A stretch of 64,000 bases of DNA from DATFRY01 sp035489015 (GTDB lineage: Bacteria; Myxococcota_A; Polyangia; Haliangiales; Haliangiaceae). Both the position numbers and the translations under genes were made by a program. Of this stretch, positions 19,870-28,787 are shown in pieces. The DNA is taken from assembly GCA_035489015.1 (NCBI GenBank), contig DATHKR010000335.1:31689-95688 (forward strand), given 5' to 3'. The notes under the pieces are model-generated. The model made no database searches. It saw nothing but the letters and a program-made list of their open reading frames with translations, and had not been told where the DNA came from. How positions within the stretch are numbered: position 1 is the first letter of the stretch; every line of letters begins with the position of its first letter.

Positions 19870-21996
19870 TCAGAAAGCCTGCCCCAGGCTGACGTGGAAG
19901 GCGATGCGAGAAAGGACGCTGGAGCCGGCGTCCGGCTCCCCCTCCCCGAACCGGTTGAGCCGGTAGCCGATGTCGATGCGGACCGCGATCACCGGTGTCC
20001 AGCGCACGCCGGCCCCCGCCGCCCAGTGCAGGTTGGCCAGATCGAGCGCGCCGTCGGGCTGGCAGCCGGGCACGTCGGGGCTGCACACCACGTCGCCGAA
20101 ATCGGTGAAGCCGACCACGCCGAACGGGTACTTGAGCAGCGTCCCGATGTCGAAGCGCACCTCGGCGCTGCCGAGCAGATTCTCGTCGCCGCCGATCGGC
20201 GCGCTGTCCGTGACCGGCCCCGGATCGGGGGTGCCGGGATCCGCGTCCGGGTCGGGCGCCGGGGTGTACGTGCTGGACGCGAACGGGGAGAGCCGGCGGA
20301 AGCCGAAACCGCGGTGGCCGGTGGCGCCGCCGTCGAAGAAGCGCTCGGTGACCGGCAGCGGGTCCGCGCTCAGCTTGCGGCCGTAGAACAGGCGCCCGGC
20401 CAGGACCAGGCGCCGACCGATCGGCAGGTAGCCGCGCAGGTCGCCGGTCGCGCGCACGAAGGGGAAGTCGCTGGCGAACGCCGAGTTGCCCTCGGCGAGC
20501 GTCACCCCCGCGTACATGCCGCGGCGGGCGTCGAGCGGCTGATCGCGCAGGTCGAAGGCCACCGTCTGCTCGAGCGCACCGAGGCGGTAGGGCTCCTGGT
20601 CCAGCCCGAGGGTGGACCGGAGCTCCACCTCGGCCGGGTCGGGCGGATCCTCCATCGCGTCCGGATCCTGCGCCGGCGTGGTGCCGTCGAGCGCCGGCGA
20701 CAGCTTGAAGAAGCTGAGGTAGCGGAAGCGCCAGCCGAGCCCGACCTGGAGGTGGTCGTTGATGAACGGCCGGGTCAGGCCGAGGCGGAGCAGCGGCCCC
20801 TGCGAGCCGTACGCCTCGAGCTCGTCGCGCTGGTAGCCGACGGTGACGTTGCCGACCAGGCGGGGCAGGAACAGGTCGGCGCGGTCGATGGTCGCGGTCG
20901 CCTCGCCGGCCGGACCGTTGCGGCTCTCGGCCAGGTTCCACTCCCAGGCCGGGCGCGCCTCGAGGTGGAGCGTGGTCATCGGGTCGAGGAAGCCGCGCAT
21001 GATGTAGTCGGTGCGCTGGCGGGCCTCGATGCGGAGGTTGTCGAGGCTGAAGCCGCCCTCGATCGCCAGACCACCGCCCAGGCGCAGCTCGTGCGGACGG
21101 GCCTCGGAGAGGCCGATCTGGATGTCGCTGATGCGCGGCCGGCCCTCCTTGTCGTAGTCCATGCGCACCGCGCTGAACATGCCGAGCTGGTAGAGGCGAC
21201 CCTGGGTCAGCTCGAGCAGCTCCGGATCGAAGCGCTGACCGGGATCCCAGGCCAGGCGGTTCCGCACCGCGCTCTCCGGCACCCGCTCCAGCCCCTTCAC
21301 CTCGGTCTTGCCGAACCGGGTCAGCGGCCCGTCGTCGACGATCAGCCGGATGTCGGCGGTGTGAGCGTCGCGGTCGACCTCGAGCTTGCCGTCGATGTGG
21401 GCGTGCGGGTAGCCGCGGTGCGCGAGCCAGCCGAGCATCCACGCCTTGAACTCGAGGTAGCGGTCGTGGCGCAGGACCTCGCCGGGGCGGAGCGGGGCCT
21501 CGCGGAAGTCCAGGTTGCTCGAGCCGCGCAGGAGCTTGGACAGGCCGATGATCGAGAGCCCGACCACCCGGGTCGGCTCGCCTTCCTTGACCCGGAAGGT
21601 GACGTTGACGCTCTTGTCATCGTCCGGCTTGATGTCGGTGCCGATCACCTTGGCCGAGAAGAACCCGCGCCTCGCGTAGTAGGCCTCGATGCGGGCGATG
21701 TCCTGCTCGAGGGCGAGCCGGTCGAGCCGGCGGTAGACGCGGCGGAGCAGCCCCTCGGGCCCGCGGTTGGCGAGCCCGTCCAGGATATCGTCGTCGTCCA
21801 CGTTGTCGTTGCCGGAGATGGTGACGTCGGCGATGCGGGGCGAATCGGGCGACGCGCTGCCGGTGACCGTCCGGCTGCAGGCCGGGCACGCGGCGGCCAC
21901 ACCGAGCGCCAGCGTCGCAGCCACAGCCGCTCGGTGGCGCGCCGCGCGAGCGCTGCGGACGAGGAAATGCCCTCGCGGGGTCGGGTCGACCGTCAC
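19870..21996 (-). CDS. tamA: BamA/TamA-family outer-membrane assembly protein (POTRA + barrel)
   Basis: About 708 residues. POTRA-like repeats come first (RIADVTISGNDNVDDDDILD, ARIEAYYARRGFFSAKVIGT, VVGLSIIGLSKLLRGSSNLD), followed by a C-terminal 16-strand-type barrel with FFDGGATGHRGFGFRRLSPF and GVVGFTDFGDVV and a terminal Phe (HVSLGQAF), all features of the Omp85 superfamily. Placement directly before tamB suggests TamA. The start is uncertain: GTG 21996 gives a signal-like leader with VAAACPACSR, whereas GTG 22077 adds 27 odd residues and intrudes into the gltA promoter. It is divergent from gltA. Confidence 0.87.
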   Translation of the reverse strand: MTVDPTPRGHFLVRSARAARHRAAVAATLALGVAAACPACSRTVTGSASPDSPRIADVTISGNDNVDDDDILDGLANRGPEGLLRRVYRRLDRLALEQDIARIEAYYARRGFFSAKVIGTDIKPDDDKSVNVTFRVKEGEPTRVVGLSIIGLSKLLRGSSNLDFREAPLRPGEVLRHDRYLEFKAWMLGWLAHRGYPHAHIDGKLEVDRDAHTADIRLIVDDGPLTRFGKTEVKGLERVPESAVRNRLAWDPGQRFDPELLELTQGRLYQLGMFSAVRMDYDKEGRPRISDIQIGLSEARPHELRLGGGLAIEGGFSLDNLRIEARQRTDYIMRGFLDPMTTLHLEARPAWEWNLAESRNGPAGEATATIDRADLFLPRLVGNVTVGYQRDELEAYGSQGPLLRLGLTRPFINDHLQVGLGWRFRYLSFFKLSPALDGTTPAQDPDAMEDPPDPAEVELRSTLGLDQEPYRLGALEQTVAFDLRDQPLDARRGMYAGVTLAEGNSAFASDFPFVRATGDLRGYLPIGRRLVLAGRLFYGRKLSADPLPVTERFFDGGATGHRGFGFRRLSPFASSTYTPAPDPDADPGTPDPGPVTDSAPIGGDENLLGSAEVRFDIGTLLKYPFGVVGFTDFGDVVCSPDVPGCQPDGALDLANLHWAAGAGVRWTPVIAVRIDIGYRLNRFGEGEPDAGSSVLSRIAFHVSLGQAF

Positions 21997-22130
21997 GGCC
22001 CGACACTTTGCAGGCCGCGTGCCGTTCCGGTGACGGAGCGCGACAGCACCATGATTGCCCCCTCTCCTCCCGACCACATCCCGACTCTATCCCGGCGCGG
22101 GCCCTGGCGCTCGACCAGGGTCACATCTGC

Positions 22131-22136
22131 TATCTT
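22131..22136 (+). promoter_or_regulatory. -10 element TATCTT, leaderless promoter of gltA
   Basis: TATCTT ends six bases before the ATG at 22143, as at several other genes here. No Shine-Dalgarno lies between it and the start. Confidence 0.5.
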
Positions 22137-22142
22137 GCCGCC

Positions 22143-23429
<1,287 letters not shown>

Positions 23430-23444
23430 CGCGCCGCGCGGCGA

Positions 23445-23720
23445 TCACCGCGCCGGCCCCAGGTCGGCGCGGGTCAGCGAGCACTGCTCGCGGAGCGGGC
23501 TCGGCGAGTCGGTCGGGCAGTGCTCGACCCAGAAGGTGCGCTGGTTGCCGATCTGGATGATCTCGGTCCCGGCCGGGCGGCCGTGGGGCGCGCGATCGTC
23601 CGTCCGGGCCGTGGGCGCGGCGACGTCGCGATCGCGACCCGCGGCCGGGCTGGCGGAGTGGCTCGCGCAGCCGGCCAGCGCGGCGGCTGCGACGGTGGCG
23701 AGGAGGAGAGCACGGCGCAT
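23445..23720 (-). CDS. Small lipoprotein, unknown function
   Basis: 91 residues. A lipoprotein signal MRRALLLATVAAAALAGC (lipidated Cys18) is followed by an Ala/Pro/Asp-rich linker and a short conserved-looking end with two cysteines (FWVEHCPTDSPSP, REQCSLTRADLGP). These could form a disulfide. No family recognised. It has its own -10-like element six bases before the ATG. Confidence 0.6.
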   Translation of the reverse strand: MRRALLLATVAAAALAGCASHSASPAAGRDRDVAAPTARTDDRAPHGRPAGTEIIQIGNQRTFWVEHCPTDSPSPLREQCSLTRADLGPAR

Positions 23721-23726
23721 GGCAAG

Positions 23727-23732
23727 AGTGTA
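23727..23732 (-). promoter_or_regulatory. -10 element TACACT, leaderless promoter
   Basis: On the minus strand TACACT is followed by six bases (CTTGCC) and then the ATG at 23720, so the transcript would begin at the start codon. Confidence 0.45.
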
Positions 23733-23946
23733 CCCGATGCCGCGCGATCGGCCCGCCGGCCACCCGGTCCGCCACCTCGTGCGTTTCGACGGCGAGGCGC
23801 CGACTCCGAGTCGCTCGCGCCACAGGAGCATCTTCACAGGTGGCAAGAGCTGACGCGCGCTTCCGGGCGCGTGGAGGCGGTTCTGCGCACTTGCCGTGCG
23901 AGCCGCGGAACGGAGCCGTGGCATGTCGGGTGCTGAAGGGACCGGC

Positions 23947-24375
23947 ATGAGCCGATCGACGATCCTCTCCCTCTCCATCCTGCTCGCCGCCGGATGCGGG
24001 ACCTCGCTCCACACCACCCAGCTCAACGCCCCGCCGCGCGCCATGCAGCCGCGGCAGCCGGAGAGCGTGGAGGTCTTCACCAGCGGCGCGCCGCCCCGGC
24101 CCCACGTGGACGTCGCGCTGATCGAAGCCGAGGAGCAGTCCAGCCTGAGCGTCGCGGACACCGCCGACATGCTGCACAAGCTGCGCGAGCGCGGCGCCGA
24201 CATGGGCTGCGACGCGGTGGTCCTGGGCGGCGCCTCGTCGCGCGACCCGGGCGTGCGCGACCTGGAGAGCTGGGTGGCCGAGAACCCGAAGGGGCGGAAG
24301 GGCTTCTACGGCACCTGCATCGTGTACAGCGGTCCGCCAGCCAGCGCGTCGACGAGCGCACCCGCCCCGCGCTGA
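23947..24375 (+). CDS. Lipoprotein, unknown function
   Basis: 142 residues. Signal MSRSTILSLSILLAAGC (Cys17), then a small domain with RPHVDVALIEAEEQSSLSVA, MLHKLRERGADMGCDAVVLG and KGFYGTCIVY. The pattern VDVALIEA...LRERGADMGCDAVVLG resembles small lipoproteins with a YbjQ/metal-binding-like alpha-beta fold often annotated as hypothetical in myxobacteria. GAAGGGA precedes the ATG by eight bases. Function not assigned. Confidence 0.7.
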   Translation: MSRSTILSLSILLAAGCGTSLHTTQLNAPPRAMQPRQPESVEVFTSGAPPRPHVDVALIEAEEQSSLSVADTADMLHKLRERGADMGCDAVVLGGASSRDPGVRDLESWVAENPKGRKGFYGTCIVYSGPPASASTSAPAPR

Positions 24376-24408
24376 CCGCCAGCGCCGCGCCTGACGATCC
24401 CTCTTCCG

Positions 24409-24437
24409 TTGACAGAGCCGGGTGGGAGGTCTTTACC
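24409..24437 (+). promoter_or_regulatory. Promoter with perfect -35 TTGACA
   Basis: TTGACA at 24409-24414, a 17-base spacer, and TTTACC at 24432-24437 as a weak -10. It lies 29 bases before the ATG of the DUF4142 gene, leaving a leader long enough for its GAGGAGGATGAG ribosome-binding site. Confidence 0.5.
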
Positions 24438-24466
24438 AACCTCGAGTAGACCTCGAGGAGGATGAG

Positions 24467-25078
24467 ATGAGATTCACCACGATCGCGATGTCCGCGGCGC
24501 TCACGGCGCCGCTCCTTTTCAGCGGATCGGCCCGGGCAGGTCAGGACAAGGGGGCTGCCAAGCCCACCCTGGCCGACGCCGAGCTCCAGGCGGTCAACAA
24601 GCTCCATCACGCCAACGAGATGGAGATCGAGATGGGAAAGCTCGGCACCGAGCGGGCCAAGGCCGCCGACGTGAAGAGCTTCGCCGGACGCATGGTCCGC
24701 GACCACAAGAAGGCCGACGGCAAGGTGACCGCGCTGGCCAAGAAGCGCGGCGCCACCCTCGCGCCGCCGGCGCCGCAGAACGACGATGAGAAGAAGAAGA
24801 TGGACGAGGCGATGGCGACGATGGCCCGGCTGCGCGGGCTCGAGGGCGAGGCATTCGATCGCGAGTTCATGGCCGCCATGGTCAAGGACCACGCCGCCGC
24901 GCTCCAGCTGGTGACCGATTCGCTCGCCCAGGCCAAGGACGCGTCCCTGGTCGCCCTCTTGAAGGGCGTGAAGCCGGTGATCGAGCAGCACAAGGCCGCG
25001 GCCGAGAAGATCGCCGGCAAGCAGGCCGGCGACGGGGCCAAGCCGGCCCCGAGCGCGCCGAAACCGACCAAGGGCTGA
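24467..25078 (+). CDS. DUF4142 periplasmic helical (ferritin-like) protein
   Basis: 203 residues. Signal peptide MRFTTIAMSAALTAPLLFSG ending near ARAG, then an all-helical domain: LADAELQAVNKLHHANEMEI, VKSFAGRMVRDHKKADGKVT, FDREFMAAMVKDHAAALQLV. The repeated E-x-x-H/D-H-K pattern is that of the DUF4142 family, which has a ferritin-like four-helix fold and is often stress-induced in the periplasm. The tail is Lys/Ala/Pro-rich. The start is fixed by GAGGAGGATGAG just before the ATG. Confidence 0.85.
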   Translation: MRFTTIAMSAALTAPLLFSGSARAGQDKGAAKPTLADAELQAVNKLHHANEMEIEMGKLGTERAKAADVKSFAGRMVRDHKKADGKVTALAKKRGATLAPPAPQNDDEKKKMDEAMATMARLRGLEGEAFDREFMAAMVKDHAAALQLVTDSLAQAKDASLVALLKGVKPVIEQHKAAAEKIAGKQAGDGAKPAPSAPKPTKG

Positions 25079-25099
25079 GGAACCCGTGAGGCGCGGTGC

Positions 25100-26272
25100 T
25101 CAGTCGCCGCGCCTCGCGTCGTCTTTCTTCGAGTCGTCCTTCTTCGAGTCGCCGCCGATCGAGTGGTCGACGCCGGGGAACAGCGCCTCGATGAACGCGT
25201 TGGTGACCAGCTCGACCACGGTCACCCAGACGCCGATGCCGGGCTGGTCCACCTGCCCCGAGATCGGCACGCGGGTGGCGGCGCGGTCCTTGTCCTGGTC
25301 CTCGAACACCTCCTCGACCGCGCCGACGGTGCCCTCCCACGCCTTGCGGTACCAGGCGTCATCCTTGTCGCCGCCGTCGCTGTCGAGCACCTCGACGTCG
25401 TCGAGCATCGGCTTGAAGTAGCCGTGGATCTCGCCCTTCTTCGCGACCAGCTCGGTGTAGAACGAGGCGCGGCCCTTCTCGAGGTCGACCTTGGCGTGGG
25501 CGCGGGTGAGGTCCTTCAGCTCGCGCACGTCGAGGCCGCGCAGGCCGAGGTCGAGGTCGAAGGTGGGCTGCTTTGCGTACACATTGAGGCGAAATTGCGC
25601 GCGCAGGCGCCCGCTGCCCTGGATCGTCGCGGTGGCCCGCCCGCGGGTCGGCATCTCCGACGCGGGCGCCGGCCGGTTGCTGAGGTTGGACACGAACAGG
25701 TCCAGGCGGGTCAGGCGCAGATCGACGTCGGGTGACGCGCTCGGGTCCTTGAAGCGCACCTTGCCGCCGGTGATGTGGAGGTGATGGATCTTGGTGGGCA
25801 GGAGCGTCTGCACCGTCTCGGTGATCGCCTGGCCCTCCTCTTCCTTCTCGAGCTGCTTCGACGGGTCCTTCTTCTGGGTCGCCTGCGGCATGATGTTGAC
25901 CAGCGGCTGGCGGATCACCACGTCGGCGACGATCTCGCCGCGAAACAGCGCGTCCCAGCGGTAGTCCACCTCCATGCGCTCGACCCGCAGGAAGGGCAGC
26001 TCCGGGTCCCCCTTGCGACGGTCGAGGCGAAGGCCGTCCACCGCGAGCTCGCTGTCGAGGATCGACAGATCGACGTCATCGATGTGGCCGCGATAGTCCT
26101 CGAGCGAGGCCAGCTTGCGGTTGAGGACCCACTCGATGGCGATGGGCGCGGCGACGCGCGCCGCGACCAGGACGACGAGGATGACGAGGAGCGCGATGGC
26201 GGTCCGCCGCGGCAAGCGCGCCAGACGATGCGCGACCGCCCGTCCGCGCTCCTTCCAGTGCGCGCGGTTCAT
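25100..26272 (-). CDS. AsmA-like/DUF748 membrane-anchored protein
   Basis: 390 residues. A basic N-terminus and one transmembrane segment (about 21-45, TAIALLVILVVLVAARVAAP) precede a periplasmic beta-rich body: VDGLRLDRRKGDPELPFLRV, FRGEIVADVVIRQPLVNIMP, KIHHLHITGGKVRFKDPSAS. This is the AsmA/DUF748 pattern seen in inter-membrane lipid transport proteins. The C-terminal tail is Lys/Asp-rich (GGDSKKDDSKKDDARRGD). The ATG at 26272 is preferred to 26311. It is convergent with the DUF4142 gene. Confidence 0.72.
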   Translation of the reverse strand: MNRAHWKERGRAVAHRLARLPRRTAIALLVILVVLVAARVAAPIAIEWVLNRKLASLEDYRGHIDDVDLSILDSELAVDGLRLDRRKGDPELPFLRVERMEVDYRWDALFRGEIVADVVIRQPLVNIMPQATQKKDPSKQLEKEEEGQAITETVQTLLPTKIHHLHITGGKVRFKDPSASPDVDLRLTRLDLFVSNLSNRPAPASEMPTRGRATATIQGSGRLRAQFRLNVYAKQPTFDLDLGLRGLDVRELKDLTRAHAKVDLEKGRASFYTELVAKKGEIHGYFKPMLDDVEVLDSDGGDKDDAWYRKAWEGTVGAVEEVFEDQDKDRAATRVPISGQVDQPGIGVWVTVVELVTNAFIEALFPGVDHSIGGDSKKDDSKKDDARRGD

Positions 26273-26320
26273 CGCCTGACGAAAAGCAAGACAGGGGCCA
26301 TGGCCCGGCACTCTGCGGAT

Positions 26321-26334
26321 TCACGAGCTCGTGA
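26321..26334. promoter_or_regulatory. 14-base perfect palindrome, possible operator
   Basis: TCACGAGCTCGTGA is its own reverse complement. It lies 48 bases before the start of the AsmA-like gene (minus strand) and just after the end of the zinc-ribbon gene. Palindromes of this size fit a dimeric repressor, but no cognate regulator is nearby. Confidence 0.3.
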
Positions 26335-26343
26335 GGCGCGCTC

Positions 26344-26574
26344 TCACGAATCGCCGCCGCGCGGCCCGCGCACCAGCCGTCCGGCCGGGACCAGGGCTGG
26401 CTCGACGGGGCGAACCGTCACGTCGATGTCGGTCGCTCCGCAGAAGAAGCATGCACCGTTGAGGACTACCTCGTGCGTGCAGGCCCCACAGGTGGTGCAA
26501 CGCCCGTCGAGCACGTCCGGATGCCGGCACGGGTCCACCTGGCCGGTGTAGCACGCGGGCCGCGCGGGAAGCAT
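26344..26574 (-). CDS. Small cysteine-rich zinc-ribbon-like protein
   Basis: 76 residues from the ATG at 26574. Six cysteines and two histidines are grouped as DPCRHPDVLDGRCTTCGACT and NGACFFCGATDID, giving CxH...CxxCxxC and CxxC pairs able to hold one or two zinc ions. There is no signal peptide. A longer frame to 26652 exists but has no better start. It is divergent from the C39-like gene at 26606. Function unknown. Confidence 0.55.
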   Translation of the reverse strand: MLPARPACYTGQVDPCRHPDVLDGRCTTCGACTHEVVLNGACFFCGATDIDVTVRPVEPALVPAGRLVRGPRGGDS

Positions 26575-26590
26575 TCGCCCGGGAATCGGG

Positions 26591-26596
26591 TAAATT
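26591..26596 (+). promoter_or_regulatory. -10 element TAAATT
   Basis: TAAATT ends nine bases before the GTG at 26606, giving an almost leaderless transcript for the three-gene operon that follows. Confidence 0.35.
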
Positions 26597-26605
26597 GCGA
26601 CGCTC

Positions 26606-27151
26606 GTGGCAAGCGACCAGCTGGCGGTGGAGATCGAGACCACGCGCGTCACCTGCGCCGGCGCCGCGGCTGCGTTCTTGCTCCGGCGGCTCGGCGCGCT
26701 GAACGGCGGCTACGCTCCGGGCGTCCAGGACATGTTCCTGCGCGAGCTCGCCACCGAGCGCGACGGTGGCGACCTGCCCCGGGTCGCGAGCTGGTTCGCG
26801 AATCGCTCGGCCGAGCTGGCGCGGCTCGGCAACCGGATCGGCGCGCGCATGGTCGCGATCCGGACGCCGATCGTGCTCGACTGGGTGGCGGGCGGACAGG
26901 GCCACCGCGGCGCGGTGCTCGTCACCGCCGGCGACATCCTGCACCCGGGATCGCGCATTCAGTCGCCGCACGCGCTGGCCATCGCGTGCGAGAGCTCCCG
27001 GCCGAAGAATGGGCAGCGCGCCGGCCTGGTCGGTCACGACCCGTGGCCCGGCAAGGGGCGCCTCTCTCCGCTCCCGGCGGCGGAGCTCGAAGACGCCCAC
27101 CGGCGCTGCCACCACCGGGCATTTTTGCTCTACTCCTACGGTTGGAGTTGA
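26606..27151 (+). CDS. Putative papain-fold (C39-like) protein
   Basis: 181 residues from a GTG. No database-clear family, but three motifs line up with C39-like cysteine peptidases: Cys17 in TRVTCAGAAAAFLLRRLG, His122 in QSPHALAIACESS, and Asp145 in LVGHDPWPGKG, where DPWPG is a common turn in that fold. There is no signal peptide. Its stop overlaps the start region of the DsbD-N gene (TGAGATG), so the two are translationally coupled. Catalysis is an inference from motifs only. Confidence 0.5.
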   Translation: MASDQLAVEIETTRVTCAGAAAAFLLRRLGALNGGYAPGVQDMFLRELATERDGGDLPRVASWFANRSAELARLGNRIGARMVAIRTPIVLDWVAGGQGHRGAVLVTAGDILHPGSRIQSPHALAIACESSRPKNGQRAGLVGHDPWPGKGRLSPLPAAELEDAHRRCHHRAFLLYSYGWS

Positions 27152-27152
27152 G

Positions 27153-28022
27153 ATGAGCCGCCCCGCCGCCACCGCCTCCCTGGCCCTCCTCGCGCTCGCC
27201 GCGGGCAGCGCTCCGTCGGCGGCTCAGGCTCCCGCCGGGCCGGCTCCCGCCGCGCGGCCGCCGCAGCAGAAGGCGGCCGATCTGGTGAAGGTCGAGCTGG
27301 TCGCCGACGCCACCGGGGTCAGCCCGGGCAAGCCGATCACCCTGGCGATGAAGTTCACCATCGCCACGGGCTGGCACATCTACTGGGAGAATCCGGGCGA
27401 GGCAGGCCTGGCGACCGAGGTCGCCTTCGCCGCGCCGGCCGGCTACGAGATCGGACCGGTCCGCTACCCCGGCCCCGACCGCTTCCAGACCCCGGGCGAG
27501 ACCGCGGCCAGCTTCGGCTACGCCGGCTCCGCGCTGCTGTCGTCGTCGGTGACCGGGCCGCGCGCGGCGAGCGCCGCCGGTCCGCTTCGCTTCTCGGCCG
27601 AGGCCACCTACCTGGTCTGCCGCGACATGTGCATCCGGGGCCAGGGAAAGGCGTCGCTCGAGCTGCCGCTGGCCAGCCGCGCGCAGCCGGCCCGCCCGGC
27701 CAACGCGGCGCTGTTCCGCCGGCACCGCGCCGAGCTGCCGCGCCGCCAGGCCGAGCTCGGCGCCACGCCCCGCTGGGAGCGCGACGCGCGCGGCGTCCGG
27801 CTGGTGCTCGCCATCAAGCGCGCCGATCGCGTCGAGTACTTCCCGCCCACCGGCGAGGACCTGAACCTGGTCGGCCAGAAGTCGGCCGGCGCGAGCGGCA
27901 AGGGCGAGCTGCAGCTGGACTACAAGCCGGGATTCAAGCCCGCTCATGCGCGCGGCGTCGTGGCCGTCACCGACGGCGCCGAGCGGCGCTTCTACGCCCT
28001 CGATCTCGAGGAGAAACCCTGA
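27153..28022 (+). CDS. DsbD N-terminal-domain protein (periplasmic thiol-disulfide)
   Basis: 289 residues. A signal peptide (MSRPAATASLALLALAAGSA... to AAQA) is followed by a domain matching the N-terminal domain of DsbD/ScsB: GWHIYWENPGEAGLATEVAF, RYPGPDRFQTPG, FGYAGSALL and the redox pair ATYLVCRDMCIRGQ (CxxxC). The membrane and C-terminal thioredoxin domains of full DsbD are absent, so it depends on a partner for electrons. The following redoxin gene is an obvious candidate for the same pathway. ATG 27153 lies one base after the upstream stop. Confidence 0.82.
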   Translation: MSRPAATASLALLALAAGSAPSAAQAPAGPAPAARPPQQKAADLVKVELVADATGVSPGKPITLAMKFTIATGWHIYWENPGEAGLATEVAFAAPAGYEIGPVRYPGPDRFQTPGETAASFGYAGSALLSSSVTGPRAASAAGPLRFSAEATYLVCRDMCIRGQGKASLELPLASRAQPARPANAALFRRHRAELPRRQAELGATPRWERDARGVRLVLAIKRADRVEYFPPTGEDLNLVGQKSAGASGKGELQLDYKPGFKPAHARGVVAVTDGAERRFYALDLEEKP

Positions 28023-28024
28023 CA

Positions 28025-28759
28025 ATGCGAGCCAACAGGAAGCGAGCCCCCATGATCCGAGCCACTCACCTCCCGCTCTACCTCTCGTCGCTGTCCCTCT
28101 CGCTCGCGCTGGCCTGCGGCGGATCACAGAGCGACGAGCCGACCGCGACGGCGCCGGCGCCGGGCGAGAGCGCGGCGGCAGTGCCGGCCACCGCCCAGAC
28201 CGCAGGCGCGACCGCGCCGGCGCCGCAGACCGGCACCCCGGCGCCCGACTTCACCCTGGCCGATCTGGACGGCAAGCAGGTGCAGCTGTCGTCGCTCAAG
28301 GGCAAGACGGTGGTCCTGGAGTGGTTCAACCCGGGCTGCCCGTTCGTGCGCTACTCCCACGGCGAGGGTCCGCTCAAGGACCTGGCCAAGAAGCACACCG
28401 CCGACGGCGTGGTGTGGCTGGCGATCAACTCCGGCTCGGAGGGCAAGCAGGGCGCAGGCGCCGAGATGAACCGCGCGGCCCGCCAGGACTGGTCGATCGA
28501 CTACCCGATCCTGATCGACGCCAATGGCCAGGTCGGCAAGGCGTACGACGCCAAGACCACGCCGCACATGTTCGTCATCGACGGCAACGGCCAGATCGTC
28601 TACCGCGGCGCGCTCGACAACGCCCCGCTCGGCAAGGTCCCGGCCGACGGCCAGGTCAACTACGTGGAGAACGCCCTCGCCTCGCTCGCCGCCGGCAAGC
28701 CGGTCGAGGTGGCCGAGACCAAGTCGTACGGCTGCTCGGTCAAGTACGGCTCGCTGTAG
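28025..28759 (+). CDS. Redoxin (thioredoxin-fold) lipoprotein
   Basis: 244 residues from ATG 28025, or 235 from ATG 28052, which gives the cleaner lipoprotein signal (MIRATHLPLYLSSLSLSLAL-AC). After an Ala/Pro/Thr linker comes an AhpC/Redoxin domain: APDFTLADLDGKQVQLSSLK, EWFNPGCPFVRYSHGEGPLK, DYPILIDANGQVGKAYDAKT, TPHMFVIDGNGQIVYRGALD. The active site has one Cys (GCPF) rather than CxxC. The conserved end SYGCSVKYGSL supplies a second Cys that may act as resolving thiol. It probably reduces or traps thiols or peroxides in the periplasm together with the DsbD-N protein. Confidence 0.85.
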   Translation: MRANRKRAPMIRATHLPLYLSSLSLSLALACGGSQSDEPTATAPAPGESAAAVPATAQTAGATAPAPQTGTPAPDFTLADLDGKQVQLSSLKGKTVVLEWFNPGCPFVRYSHGEGPLKDLAKKHTADGVVWLAINSGSEGKQGAGAEMNRAARQDWSIDYPILIDANGQVGKAYDAKTTPHMFVIDGNGQIVYRGALDNAPLGKVPADGQVNYVENALASLAAGKPVEVAETKSYGCSVKYGSL

Positions 28760-28787
28760 CGCGAACCCGGCGGACCGGCGCGCGCGA

